This document shows positions 18,747 to 27,973 of a stretch of 64,000 bases of DNA, piece by piece. The first letter of the stretch is position 1, and each line of letters starts with the position of its first letter. The notes beneath the pieces are model-generated. The model did not search any database, was not told the origin of the DNA, and worked only from the letters and a program-made list of their open reading frames with translations. The translations under genes were made by a program, and so were the position numbers. Source of the DNA: Bacteroidota bacterium. Its GTDB lineage: Bacteria > Bacteroidota > Bacteroidia > Palsa-965. The DNA is taken from positions 82,027 through 146,026 of the forward strand of contig JACQAM010000020.1 of assembly GCA_016194975.1 (NCBI GenBank), read 5' to 3'.

Positions 18747-21248
18747 TTATTTTTGAATAATAATTTTTTGCGTTAATGATTCTTTCTCATTCTTCACCGT
18801 CACAAAATAAATTCCATTGGCTTGAGCAGATAAATCTATTTCCTGGGTTGGATTAAGAATTTCAGTTTGATAAATTATTTCTCCGAGAATGTTGGTGATG
18901 GAAATTATTCCTGAGAAATTATTTTCGGGTTGAAAAGTAAATTTTCCTGGAGAAGGATTTGGAGAAATTACAAATTCTAAATTTTCATCCTGCGTTTGAA
19001 TTCCCGAGCAAAGACTGACATTGATTATTGAAGTATCTGAATTTGAACAACCATTCGCATCGGTGTAAGTATAAACGATCGGAAAAATTCCTGCGCCGGC
19101 TGCTGATGGATTGAAAGTATTTCCAGTTACAGCAATACCCGAATAAATTCCTCCAGCGGGTGTGCCCGCACTTAATGTTTGCGCACCCCAGTTCACGCAC
19201 ATGTTTGTGGTGACTTGATTATAAGAAACAGTTGGAAGAGGATTATTTGTAATTGTTACTGTTGCAGTTGTTGAATCATTTAGAGAATCTATTACTGTAA
19301 CTGAATAAGTTCCTGCGCAAAGCCCTGATGCAGTTTGGGCCGTTTGACCATCGCTCCACAAGTAAGAATATGGTGGAGTTCCATAAGATGCATTTACTGT
19401 TGCGGTTCCATTGCAAGGACCATTTCCGCAATTCATATTTGCAGGAATAATATTTGCAGTAAATAATGATTGTTTCCACACACCATTACTTTCAGTTCCT
19501 GCATAAATATCAGTTGCGCTTAATGCCAATGACCAAACATAAGTATTCGCCAAACCATTATTCATGGGAGCCCAACTGTTTCCATTATTAGTTGACACAA
19601 ACACTCCACCGCCCCAAGTACCAGCATAAAGATTTGTTCCGTCTGTCACTAAAGTCATAACATAAGTATTTGTCAAACCATTATTAACTGCTGTCCAACT
19701 AACACCATTATTCGTTGACATAACTACTCCACCATTTCCGTATGCCATTCCGGCAAAAATAGTTGTACCGATTACAGCAAATGAAGTAACTGGATTGTTT
19801 TGTGAAACAAATACTTGTGTCCATGATCCTCCGTTGTTTGTTGAACGATACACGCCTTCACCCGTTCCATCTTTAGCGGCAAAAATATTTTGTCCAATTA
19901 TTGCCAAGGCACTTATGGGAATATAAGACCCCAAACCATTATTGACAGCTGTCCAGCTATTGCCATTGTTGGTTGATAAAAATACGCCGCCAGCCCAAGT
20001 TCCGGCAAAAATATTTGATCCGCTTATAGCAAGTGCATGAACGTCAGTATACGTTAAGCCATTATTGATTGCTGTCCAATTGCCTCCATTGTTAGTGGAT
20101 AAATATACGCCACCTCCAGTACCCGCAAAAAGATTTGTTCCATCCGAGGCAAATGAATAAATACCTCCATTTGTCATTCCGTTATTTGTCGCATTCCAAC
20201 TTCCTCCATTGTTGCCAGATAAAAAAACACCAGCTGGACCATAATCGCCAGCAAAAATATTTGTTCCGTATACTGCCAATGCGGAAATCAACGTATTTGC
20301 CAAACCATTGTTAGAGGCCGTCCAATTGCTGCCAGTGTCACTTGATAAAAAAATGCCATCTCCAAATGTTCCCGCAAAAAGATTTGTTCCACAAGTAGCC
20401 AATGACAATATGGTCGTATCACTCAAACCATTATTGATGGAACTCCAATTGCTTCCGGTATCACTTGATAAAAATATTCCGCCAGTCCAAGTGCCTGCAA
20501 AAATATTTGTTCCGATTGTTGTAAATGATGAGATATTTAAATCTGTCACACCATTATTGATCGCCGTCCACAATCCTCCGTTGTTGGTAGATAAAAAGAT
20601 GCCTCCACCTGCAGTTCCAGCAAAAATATTTGTTCCGCTTATCGTTAATGAATTAACAAACGTGAAGGTGAGACCATTATTGACTGCTATCCAATTGTTT
20701 CCATTATTGGTTGACTTAAAAACACCATTCTGCGTTCCTGCAAAAATTGTTGTTCCGATTGTGTCCAATGATGTTACAGTAATATAACCAAGCCCATTGT
20801 TGACCGCAGTCCATGAGTTTCCATTGTTGGTGGATAAAAATACTCCGCCGCTATTTGTTCCTGCAAAAATATTTGTGTCGATAATCATCAATGAATTGAT
20901 ATCGTTATAGGTCAATCCAGTGTTGACGGGCGTCCAACTATTTCCAGTATCAGTTGATAAAAGAACTCCAGCTTGCGTTCCTGCGAAAGTATTTGTTCCG
21001 CTTACTGCCAATGCTTTTACCCTTGTGAAGTAGTTAAAAGCATTATTATTCACGCACGCCCAACTGCTTCCTGAATCCCTTGACAAAAACACGCCACCAT
21101 AATAAGTTCCCGCAAAAATATTTGTTCCGCTTGCTGCAATAGAACTGATCGTTCCGTCATATGGGCCATTGGATTGTTGCCATTGTGCATTTAGAATGCT
21201 TGAGGAAAATAAAAATCCAGATAGGAAACTAAGTAGTTTTGCTTTCAT
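18747..21248 (-). CDS. Secreted BNR-like repeat protein with SprB-like module and T9SS sorting domain
   Basis: An 833-residue protein with a signal peptide (1-21). Residues 22-595 hold about 14 repeats of around 42 residues with 'GTNIFAGTxxGGVFLSTNNG' and 'WTAVNNGL', the BNR/sortilin-like propeller pattern. A SprB/PKD-like module (about 600-745, 'CNGTATVNASYG', 'YLWSDGQT', 'LCAGTYSVTV') follows, then a type A sorting domain (about 761-833) ending 'SLTQKIIIQK'. The SprB-like module and sorting domain are about 80 percent identical by eye to those of the SBBP protein at 25820-27967, although the propellers belong to different families. That points to recombination. Its own signal peptide differs from the MKKYF type. 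Confidence 0.88.
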   Translation of the reverse strand: MKAKLLSFLSGFLFSSSILNAQWQQSNGPYDGTISSIAASGTNIFAGTYYGGVFLSRDSGSSWACVNNNAFNYFTRVKALAVSGTNTFAGTQAGVLLSTDTGNSWTPVNTGLTYNDINSLMIIDTNIFAGTNSGGVFLSTNNGNSWTAVNNGLGYITVTSLDTIGTTIFAGTQNGVFKSTNNGNNWIAVNNGLTFTFVNSLTISGTNIFAGTAGGGIFLSTNNGGLWTAINNGVTDLNISSFTTIGTNIFAGTWTGGIFLSSDTGSNWSSINNGLSDTTILSLATCGTNLFAGTFGDGIFLSSDTGSNWTASNNGLANTLISALAVYGTNIFAGDYGPAGVFLSGNNGGSWNATNNGMTNGGIYSFASDGTNLFAGTGGGVYLSTNNGGNWTAINNGLTYTDVHALAISGSNIFAGTWAGGVFLSTNNGNSWTAVNNGLGSYIPISALAIIGQNIFAAKDGTGEGVYRSTNNGGSWTQVFVSQNNPVTSFAVIGTTIFAGMAYGNGGVVMSTNNGVSWTAVNNGLTNTYVMTLVTDGTNLYAGTWGGGVFVSTNNGNSWAPMNNGLANTYVWSLALSATDIYAGTESNGVWKQSLFTANIIPANMNCGNGPCNGTATVNASYGTPPYSYLWSDGQTAQTASGLCAGTYSVTVIDSLNDSTTATVTITNNPLPTVSYNQVTTNMCVNWGAQTLSAGTPAGGIYSGIAVTGNTFNPSAAGAGIFPIVYTYTDANGCSNSDTSIINVSLCSGIQTQDENLEFVISPNPSPGKFTFQPENNFSGIISITNILGEIIYQTEILNPTQEIDLSAQANGIYFVTVKNEKESLTQKIIIQK
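19480..21190 (-). repeat. Tandem coding repeats, period about 126 nt
   Basis: The BNR-like repeats are visible in the DNA: words such as 'aaaaatatttgttccg' and 'ccattattgac' recur at about 120-130 nt spacing from 19.5 to 21.2 kb. The repeats are similar enough at DNA level for slippage or unequal crossing-over to change blade number. Confidence 0.8.
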
Positions 21249-21273
21249 TCGAATTTATTTTTGAATTACAGTT

Positions 21274-22689
21274 TCATTTTACAATGCACAATTTCTGTTT
21301 GATCGTTTCTCCATTGGGCCTTGTGAACCTAATGAAATAAATTTCCATCGCAACACCTGCTGAATAAAAATCATTCTGGTAGTCTGATGTTTTGAAAATC
21401 AATCTTCCTCTTTCATCAAAAATTTCAAGAGCTGAATTAGGTTCAAGTCCGGAAATTTCAAATGAACCATCTCCAAATAAAACTGTAGGAATAAAAAATG
21501 CAGTTGGCGTTACAAGGATCGGCAAAACCGTTATAGTAATTGAATCTGAAAAGGAACAACCAGTTGGATTTGTTACCGTAAGTGTGTAAGTGGTCGTTTG
21601 TGTTGGGCCGGCGATCGGATTCATGCAGGTGTCGCAACTCAATCCCGTGGAAGGATTCCATTGGAAAGTTCCGGAACCTGTCGCAGTGAGTTGAGTGGTG
21701 TCTCCTGAATAAATGAGTGTATCACCAGTTATGCTTATTGAAATTATAGGGAAAGAAAATTCCCATTGACTATTTGCAAATTGATTCGAACCGTTCAATC
21801 CTGTTGTAATGTATCCACTGCAATCGATTGAAAACCCAACCGCAGCTACACGTCCATTGCCTCCGAAATTTGCTCTTTGAGTCCAGTTATTTAAAACTGG
21901 ATCATATTGCCAGAAATCACTACGGTTAATACCGGCGTAATCTCCACCACAACCCAAATAGCCCTTATTTCCGAGTGAAAATCCGGTTGCCAGAACTCTT
22001 GCGACACCGGGAAAATTTGTTTTTTGAGTCCACACATTGGTTGCTGGATCATATTGCCAAAAATCCTGCACAAAAAAACCGGGACCGTTTTGTCCTGTTC
22101 CGATATATCCTTTATCAAGGACGGAAAATCCACAAGCGGAAGAAATTCCTCCTCCACCGTAATTTGCTTTTTGAGTCCATGCATCCGTCAATGGATCATA
22201 TTCCCAGAAATCACTTAAAGGAAAGATCATGCCTGAGCCCGTTCCGATGTACCCTTTATTACCAATAGAAAAACCAACAGCCTGGCACCTGGCTATTCCT
22301 CCGAAGTATGCCTTAGGCGTCCATACATTGGTAATCGGATCATACTCCCAGAAATCCTGATAAAAAATAGCACTTGTCGGATCTTCTCCTGTTCCGATAT
22401 AACCATTTCCACCAATAGAAAATCCAACAGCTTGAGTTCTTGCACCACCACCAAAATTTGCTTTTTGCATCCATGTATCGCTATCAGAATCATATTCCCA
22501 GAAATCATTTGTTCCGGAATTCGTCATGTCCTGTCCCGTGCCGACATATCCTTTATTTCCTATGGAGAATCCGGTTGCGGAAGTTTTTCCGTTGCCTGTA
22601 AATGTTGCTTTTTGCACCCATGTTCCCTGAGCTGAGAGTATGATGGAAATAAAAAACAAAAAAAGAAGTGAGGCGGAATATTTACTCAT
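21274..22689 (-). CDS. Secreted kelch-like repeat protein with type B-like T9SS C-terminus
   Basis: A 471-residue protein with a signal peptide (1-20). Six kelch-type repeats (about 22-305) each carry 'GFSIGNKGYIGTG', 'DFWEYDPxTDxW' and 'QKANFGG', forming a beta-propeller. Residues about 310-392 form a PKD/Ig-like domain ('LTATGSGTFQWNPSTGL', 'TTTYTLTVTNPTGC') of the type seen in gliding-motility surface proteins. The C-terminus (about 395-471) has 'LEIFDERGRLIFKTSDYQND', resembling a type B (gliding-motility) sorting domain, and ends 'KQKLCIVK'. This differs from the type A tails of its neighbours. It lies 25 nt downstream of the BNR-like gene in sequence coordinates and 6 nt from the next SBBP gene. 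Confidence 0.85.
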   Translation of the reverse strand: MSKYSASLLFLFFISIILSAQGTWVQKATFTGNGKTSATGFSIGNKGYVGTGQDMTNSGTNDFWEYDSDSDTWMQKANFGGGARTQAVGFSIGGNGYIGTGEDPTSAIFYQDFWEYDPITNVWTPKAYFGGIARCQAVGFSIGNKGYIGTGSGMIFPLSDFWEYDPLTDAWTQKANYGGGGISSACGFSVLDKGYIGTGQNGPGFFVQDFWQYDPATNVWTQKTNFPGVARVLATGFSLGNKGYLGCGGDYAGINRSDFWQYDPVLNNWTQRANFGGNGRVAAVGFSIDCSGYITTGLNGSNQFANSQWEFSFPIISISITGDTLIYSGDTTQLTATGSGTFQWNPSTGLSCDTCMNPIAGPTQTTTYTLTVTNPTGCSFSDSITITVLPILVTPTAFFIPTVLFGDGSFEISGLEPNSALEIFDERGRLIFKTSDYQNDFYSAGVAMEIYFIRFTRPNGETIKQKLCIVK

Positions 22690-22695
22690 TGCAAT

Positions 22696-24405
22696 TTATT
22701 TTTGAATGATTATTTTCTGTGTGAACGATTCTACTTTCGCTTTCACATTCACAAAATAAATTCCATCGGGTTGAGAACTTAAGTCAATTTCCTGGTTCGA
22801 ATTATTTATTTCAGTTTGATAAATTATTTCTCCGAGGATGTTGGTGATGCAAATTATTCCGGAAAAATTATTTTCGAATTGTAAAGAAAATTTTCCTGAA
22901 GAAGGATTTGGAGAAATATGAAAAGAAAACTCCGGTATTGTTTCTATTCCGAGCGTAGTGGTATCGCTACGGAGTTTGGTAAGAAAAAAATCTGCGCTAT
23001 TGGGAAAAACGCATGAATTAATGAGAGTATTATTTCCGAATGAGATGGTAGCCCCGCCAAAATAACCGGTAACGAAACATTCGTTCGCGGTGCGTGCCGC
23101 AATTGCAGCCGGGTATTCGTTATTAGAAGAAACAGCGCTCATTCCGTAAATAAAATTTCCGGAGCTGTCATACTTTACGACAAAAAGATCGCTGCTGCCG
23201 GGATTGGTATTCGGTAAAACTGTAGAACCGAATGTAATATTATACCCTTCGTATTCTCCGGTTGTGTAAACTGCGCCAGTTAAGTCAACACTTATTCCGG
23301 ATCCGAATTCATCACTTCCGGCGCAAGGAGCCGAAGTACCGATACCGGTTCGAACCCACAATGGATTTCCCGCAGAATCAATTTTACAAAAGAAAAGGTC
23401 AAAAGTGCCGGAGCAGGGTGCAGAATTCAGAGCGATTAAACTTCCTAACCGGAGCGTATCGCCGGAAAATTCTCCTGTAATGAAAACATTTCCCATTGCA
23501 TCTGAAGCGATGGCAATACTTGCATCATTGGAGTAATTATCGCTTGAAAAATTCTTTACCAATAATAAATTTCCATTGGTGTTGTATTTCGCTACAAAAA
23601 TATCTCCGCCGAATGTTGAAGAATAGTTAGATATAGAAATAGTATCGAAAGAAACGGATGAACTGTAAAATGCTCCGGTTATCCAGATGAAGTTGTTCGC
23701 ATCTGTACAGATAGAAATAGCTTCGTCAATATTGGTTCCACCTGCGGATCTTGCCCATAAAGAATTTCCAGTTTGACTGAACCCTGCAATTAAGCAATCG
23801 AGTGACGATCCGGTAGTGTCGCGATTAATCAGCGTGTCTGCTCCAATAATGAGTTTTCTGCTGCTGAAAAATCCCGTAATAAAAATATTTCCGGTTCGTG
23901 TGCAGGTTATTCTATTGGCCTGATCGTTTCCATCCCCTCCAAAATGTTTTGCCCATATTTCATTTCCGGAATTATCGAATTTCGCGATGAATAATTCCGC
24001 GCCGGAACCCTGCTGGCGGATCATGGTATCGGCGCCAAGTATTAATGTGTCAGAATTGAAATACCCGGATATAAAACTATTTCCTGATGCATCAATTGCA
24101 ATTCCCTGTCCTGATGCGAAACCTTTTCTTGCTCCTTTTCCCCAGAGGATGGCACCTGAAGAATCATATTTCGCAATGAAAACTCCGGCATCGGGCAGAA
24201 TAGTACTGTTCATGATTACCGAATCGCTGCTAAGCGTTCCAGTAACATAAGTGTTCCCGATCGAATCTGAGACAACAGCAGATCCCATGCTACCGTTGTA
24301 ATCAATTCCGTTGAATGTGTTTGCCCACTGCCATACCGGAGATTGTGATCGCATGGATAATGTGAACAGAAGAACTGTACCCACGAGAAGAATTGTTTTT
24401 TTCAT
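22696..24405 (-). CDS. Secreted SBBP-repeat propeller protein with T9SS type A sorting domain
   Basis: A 569-residue protein with a signal peptide (1-20). Residues 25-490 carry SBBP-type repeats of about 57 residues with 'DASGNSFISGYF', 'DTLILGADT' and 'FIAKFDNSGNEIWAKHFGG', which form propeller blades. The type A sorting domain (about 498-569) begins 'ISPNPSSGKFSLQF' and ends 'ESFTQKIIIQK', closely matching the neighbouring genes. The stop lies 6 nt from the start of the kelch gene. The product should sit on the cell surface; no enzymatic residues are apparent. Confidence 0.88.
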   Translation of the reverse strand: MKKTILLVGTVLLFTLSMRSQSPVWQWANTFNGIDYNGSMGSAVVSDSIGNTYVTGTLSSDSVIMNSTILPDAGVFIAKYDSSGAILWGKGARKGFASGQGIAIDASGNSFISGYFNSDTLILGADTMIRQQGSGAELFIAKFDNSGNEIWAKHFGGDGNDQANRITCTRTGNIFITGFFSSRKLIIGADTLINRDTTGSSLDCLIAGFSQTGNSLWARSAGGTNIDEAISICTDANNFIWITGAFYSSSVSFDTISISNYSSTFGGDIFVAKYNTNGNLLLVKNFSSDNYSNDASIAIASDAMGNVFITGEFSGDTLRLGSLIALNSAPCSGTFDLFFCKIDSAGNPLWVRTGIGTSAPCAGSDEFGSGISVDLTGAVYTTGEYEGYNITFGSTVLPNTNPGSSDLFVVKYDSSGNFIYGMSAVSSNNEYPAAIAARTANECFVTGYFGGATISFGNNTLINSCVFPNSADFFLTKLRSDTTTLGIETIPEFSFHISPNPSSGKFSLQFENNFSGIICITNILGEIIYQTEINNSNQEIDLSSQPDGIYFVNVKAKVESFTQKIIIQK

Positions 24406-24440
24406 GACTTGTTTTTTTCAGAAAATTTATTCGTGTTCGA

Positions 24441-25676
24441 TCAATGTGCAATAATTAATTTTTGTGTTGTGAATTCACTTTCATTTTCCATTGAATTTAA
24501 TCTTGCCAGATAAATTCCGTTACTCAGAAATGTAAGGTCAGCATCTTCTGAACAGGATTCAATGTTTGTTTCAAAAAGAAGGTCTCCGTTCATGTTGTAA
24601 ATACGTAGTGCAGATCTTCTGATCTTCGTTTTAATAAAAATGTGTCCGTCAGAAACTGATGGGTAAATGCTTGCTTCTGAAATTGCATTTTGTTCTTCAA
24701 CGCTTACATCGAGTGGTATATATTCCCAGAAGTCCCGGTATGCAGTGCTCGGATTAAAACCGGTTCCTACGTATCCATTTCCATTGATCGTAAAAGCAAC
24801 CGGGTAAACGCGCGCCACTCCTCCGAAATTTGTTCTTTGATTCCAGACATCAGTCGCAGGATCATATTCGCGCAAATCCTGCGAGGGGCCGGGGAAACCT
24901 GTTGCAACATATCCTCTATTATTAATTGAAAATCCAACAGCTGCGTAAATAGGACCACCGGCATAATTTGCTTTTGCAGTCCAGGTATCAGTGACCTGAT
25001 TATATTCTTTAAAGTCACTGAACGTTGTACTCCATGTAGTACCAGTTCCAACGTAAGCTTTTGTTCCGATTGTAAAACAAATTGCACCCGCTCTTCCTGC
25101 TCCTGGAAAACTTGCCTTTTGATTCCATGGAAGCCCTCCAATGGTATCTGCTGTAGGATCATATTCCCAGAGATCATTGTAAAATGAATTAAGGCCGGCA
25201 TTTGTTCCCATTGAAACATATCCTTTGTTTCCGATTGAAAAACCAACGCCGAGTCTGCGTCCTGCTCCGATCAAACTTGCAACAGGAGACCAGGTATTCG
25301 TAAGTTGGTTCCATGACCAAAAATCCTGCAATGCATTTCCTGCATTAGTTGTTCCGGTTCCTACATATCCTTTTGTTCCGATAGAAAATCCGACGGCATC
25401 AAATCTTCCGCCTCCTCCATAGTTCGCTTTTTGCATCCATGTATCTGATACCGGGTCGTACTCCCAGAAATCAACATAAGCAAATCCTCCATCAGGCGAT
25501 CCTGTTCCAATGTATCCTTTTGTTCCGATGGAAAAACCAACTGCGGTGTATCTTCCCGTGCCGCCGTAAGTCGCTTTTTGTATCCAGGTGTTCTGGGACT
25601 GCAATTCGTTCTTAAATCCAAAACAAGAAATGCACAAAGGAAGGAGGATGGCGAATGAATATTTTTTTGTTTTCAT
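24441..25676 (-). CDS. Secreted kelch-like repeat protein with T9SS-type C-terminus
   Basis: A 411-residue protein with an N-terminal signal sequence (1-28, 'YSFAILLPLCISCFGF'). About six kelch-type repeats (30-325) carry 'GFSIGTKGYVGTG', 'DFWEYDPVSDTWMQKANYGG'-like words and run parallel to those of the gene at 21274-22689. The C-terminal domain (about 338-411) contains 'LRIYNMNGDLLFET' and 'FLSNGIYLARL' and ends 'FTTQKLIIAH', a divergent type A sorting domain. The upstream side carries a broken signal-peptide fragment (25703-25813). The two kelch genes are the most alike pair in the block outside the shared ends. Confidence 0.87.
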   Translation of the reverse strand: MKTKKYSFAILLPLCISCFGFKNELQSQNTWIQKATYGGTGRYTAVGFSIGTKGYIGTGSPDGGFAYVDFWEYDPVSDTWMQKANYGGGGRFDAVGFSIGTKGYVGTGTTNAGNALQDFWSWNQLTNTWSPVASLIGAGRRLGVGFSIGNKGYVSMGTNAGLNSFYNDLWEYDPTADTIGGLPWNQKASFPGAGRAGAICFTIGTKAYVGTGTTWSTTFSDFKEYNQVTDTWTAKANYAGGPIYAAVGFSINNRGYVATGFPGPSQDLREYDPATDVWNQRTNFGGVARVYPVAFTINGNGYVGTGFNPSTAYRDFWEYIPLDVSVEEQNAISEASIYPSVSDGHIFIKTKIRRSALRIYNMNGDLLFETNIESCSEDADLTFLSNGIYLARLNSMENESEFTTQKLIIAH

Positions 25677-25702
25677 TGTATTTTTTTTAATTGATTATTT
25701 TT

Positions 25703-25813
25703 TTAATTCAAAACAATTTGTTCTCCCGCACTTCTCGCCCACGCCCAATTTGGCGATTGAGAAAAAGCGGAGAGCGAAATGAAAATTGCAAAGAGGGTAA
25801 AATATTTTTTCAT
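25703..25813 (-). pseudogene. Truncated 5' end of an SBBP-type cluster gene (copy 2)
   Basis: The minus strand encodes 36 residues, starting MKKYFTLFAIFISLSAFSQ, passing through 'SPNWAWARSAG' and ending 'EQIVLN' before TAA. The first 30 residues match the intact SBBP genes at 27967 and 29638 almost exactly, then homology stops. It lies 6 nt beyond the stop of the 25820-27967 gene. I interpret it as what remains of a deleted or replaced SBBP gene. Confidence 0.75.
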
Positions 25814-25819
25814 GACAAT

Positions 25820-27967
25820 TTATTTTTGAATGATTATTTTTTGCGTGAATGATTCCTTTTCGTTTTTCACATTCACAAAATAAATTCCATCTGGCTGAGA
25901 ACTCAAGTCAATATCAGTTGTGAGTTGCCGGTTGTCAGTTGCACTGCTGTAAATTATTTCTCCGAGAACGTTGGTGATGGAAATTTCTTTCGGTGAAAAA
26001 TTGTTCTCGGATTGTACCGTAAATTTTCCCGAAGAAGGATTTGGAGAAATTACAAATTCTGAATTTTCATCCTGCGTTTGAATACCTGAACAAAGACTTA
26101 CAATGACGAAAGAAGTGTCTGAATTTGTGCAGCCGTTAGAAGAAGTATAAGTGTAGATGATCTGAAAAGTTCCAGGGCCTGCAACGGAAGGATTAAATGT
26201 ATTTCCCGAAACAGCAGTTCCGGAATAAATTCCTCCTGCGGGTATGCCTGCACTCAATGTTTGCGCGCCCCAGTTCACACACATGTTTGTTGTGATTTGA
26301 TTATAGGAAACAGTAGGCAAAGGATTATTTGTAATTGCTATAGAAGCCGTTGTAGAATCATTTACCGCATCGACAATAATTACAGAATAAGTTCCTGCGC
26401 AAAGTCCGGTGGCGGTTTGTGTTGTTTGTCCGTCGCTCCATAAATAAGTGTAAGGTGGAGCTCCATAAGCAACATTTGCATTTACAGACCCATTGCAAGG
26501 TCCGTTTCCGCAGTCCATATTGACGGAAATAATATTTGCAGTTAAATAAGAATTTATTTTTGATGTGAAAATATCATTACCACTCCAAGCATTCAGGGTG
26601 TCATTGTAAAAAATCAGTTGACCAATAAAATTTCCAGTAGTGTATACACTCCCACTAGTTCCAACATTGATTGAGATGCCTTCTCCCGATCCTCCTGATC
26701 CTCCCTCACCTTTTGCCCAAACTAAATTTCCTGAAGAATTATATTTTGCAACGAAGATATCTGAACCCAATGGCCCTTTAGTTAAGGAGTCACTTCCAAA
26801 AAAAATTACGGGGCTACTAAAAGATCCTGTGATAAAAACATTTGCACATGCATCGGTGCTGATGCCATAACCGATATCCTCAAAATTTCCATACGCACTT
26901 TTAGACCAAAGTACATTACCCGAAACATCATATTTTGTAATAAAAACGTCATCACATCCTGAAAAACAATTTGCACTATTGGTTAGAGAAGTATTGCCAA
27001 AATTAATTGTCCCGCTACCAAAAAGTCCAGTTACAAAGACATTTCCACTTGCATCGGTACTGATGCTGTTACCTCCATTAACTGTGTTTCCTCCTGCATT
27101 ATTCGCCCAAATCACAGTTCCTGACGGAGAATATTTGGTAACAAAAAAATCATGGTTGCCGGGATTGGTTAAAGTTATATTTCCAAACGTGATTGTGGAA
27201 CTTCCAAAAAAACCTGTAACAAATATATTTCCACTTGCATCAGTGCTAATGCTTGCCCCTGCATCAGAGGAAATGCCACCAGCACTTGTAGCCCATATTA
27301 CATTTCCGAAGGCATCATATCCTGCTACAAAAAAATCATATGTATTACCGGTAATATCAGCATTCGATAACGTGATTGCGCCAAAGGCAATAGTTGAGCT
27401 ATAAAAACTGCCAGTAATAAAAATATTTCCGTTTGAATCCGTGCTAATACTGTACGACAAATCCGAACTAATTCCTCCCGCACTTTTCGCCCATATTACA
27501 TTTCCGGAAGCATCATATTTTGCAATAAAAACATCTGAACTGTTAGGTCCATTTGTATTTGTTAATGTGTCATTGTCAAAAATGATAATTGGGCTCCAAA
27601 ATTGACCAGTCAATAATACATTTCCATTCAAATCAATTGCTATACACAAACTTTCGTCCCAATCTGTACCGCCTATACTTTTTACCCACAGGATATTTCC
27701 TGAAGAATCATATTTAGCAATAAAAATATCGCACGTGTTACCTGTATTATCAACATTTGTCAATGAGTCGTTATCTAAATAGATCTTTGCAGAGAAAAAA
27801 TATCCGGTAACGAATACGTTTCCATTTAAATCTGAGCAGATGCTTTTTCCATAATCATCTCTTCCGTTCCATGACCCTCCCGCACTTTTCGCCCACGCCC
27901 AATTCGGGGCTTGAGAAAAAACGGAGAGTGAAGTAAGAATCGCGAAGAGTGTAAAATATTTTTTCAT
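25820..27967 (-). CDS. Secreted SBBP-repeat protein with SprB-like module and T9SS type A sorting domain
   Basis: A 715-residue protein. The signal peptide 'MKKYFTLFAILTSLSVFSQ' leads into 'APNWAWAKSAGG' and SBBP repeats (about 22-470) with 'DASGNVFVTGxF', 'TITFGNITLTN' and 'FFVTKYSPSGTVIWA'. A SprB/PKD-like module (475-610) and 'NPLPTVSYNQITTNMC' follow, almost the same as in the BNR-like protein. The type A sorting domain (about 643-715) ends 'ESFTQKIIIQK'. Compared with its paralogs it has extra residues 'ATDNRQLTTD', encoded by an AACTGACAAC-type repeat (25914-25941). The start is 6 nt from the stop of the following SBBP gene. Confidence 0.88.
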   Translation of the reverse strand: MKKYFTLFAILTSLSVFSQAPNWAWAKSAGGSWNGRDDYGKSICSDLNGNVFVTGYFFSAKIYLDNDSLTNVDNTGNTCDIFIAKYDSSGNILWVKSIGGTDWDESLCIAIDLNGNVLLTGQFWSPIIIFDNDTLTNTNGPNSSDVFIAKYDASGNVIWAKSAGGISSDLSYSISTDSNGNIFITGSFYSSTIAFGAITLSNADITGNTYDFFVAGYDAFGNVIWATSAGGISSDAGASISTDASGNIFVTGFFGSSTITFGNITLTNPGNHDFFVTKYSPSGTVIWANNAGGNTVNGGNSISTDASGNVFVTGLFGSGTINFGNTSLTNSANCFSGCDDVFITKYDVSGNVLWSKSAYGNFEDIGYGISTDACANVFITGSFSSPVIFFGSDSLTKGPLGSDIFVAKYNSSGNLVWAKGEGGSGGSGEGISINVGTSGSVYTTGNFIGQLIFYNDTLNAWSGNDIFTSKINSYLTANIISVNMDCGNGPCNGSVNANVAYGAPPYTYLWSDGQTTQTATGLCAGTYSVIIVDAVNDSTTASIAITNNPLPTVSYNQITTNMCVNWGAQTLSAGIPAGGIYSGTAVSGNTFNPSVAGPGTFQIIYTYTSSNGCTNSDTSFVIVSLCSGIQTQDENSEFVISPNPSSGKFTVQSENNFSPKEISITNVLGEIIYSSATDNRQLTTDIDLSSQPDGIYFVNVKNEKESFTQKIIIQK
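25914..25941 (-). repeat. AACTGACAAC-type short repeat inserted in frame in a sorting domain
   Basis: The minus strand carries CAACTGACAACCGGCAACTC followed by ACAACTGA. I recall such repeats as common in Bacteroidota intergenic DNA. Here it is translated inside the sorting domain between 'EIIY' and 'IDLSSQ', replacing the 'QTEILNPTQE'-like segment of the paralogs and adding about three codons. Confidence 0.55.
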
Positions 27968-27973
27968 GATAAT

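Noticed and set aside
20308..20787. Plus-strand frame of 159 codons
   Set aside because: Antisense to the BNR-like repeats; its repeats mirror the coding period and it has no plausible start context.
19480..21190. CRISPR-like regular spacing
   Set aside because: The period is too long, the units are coding and in frame, and there are no cas genes.
26979..27404. Plus-strand frame of 141 codons
   Set aside because: Antisense shadow of SBBP repeats in the 25820-27967 gene.
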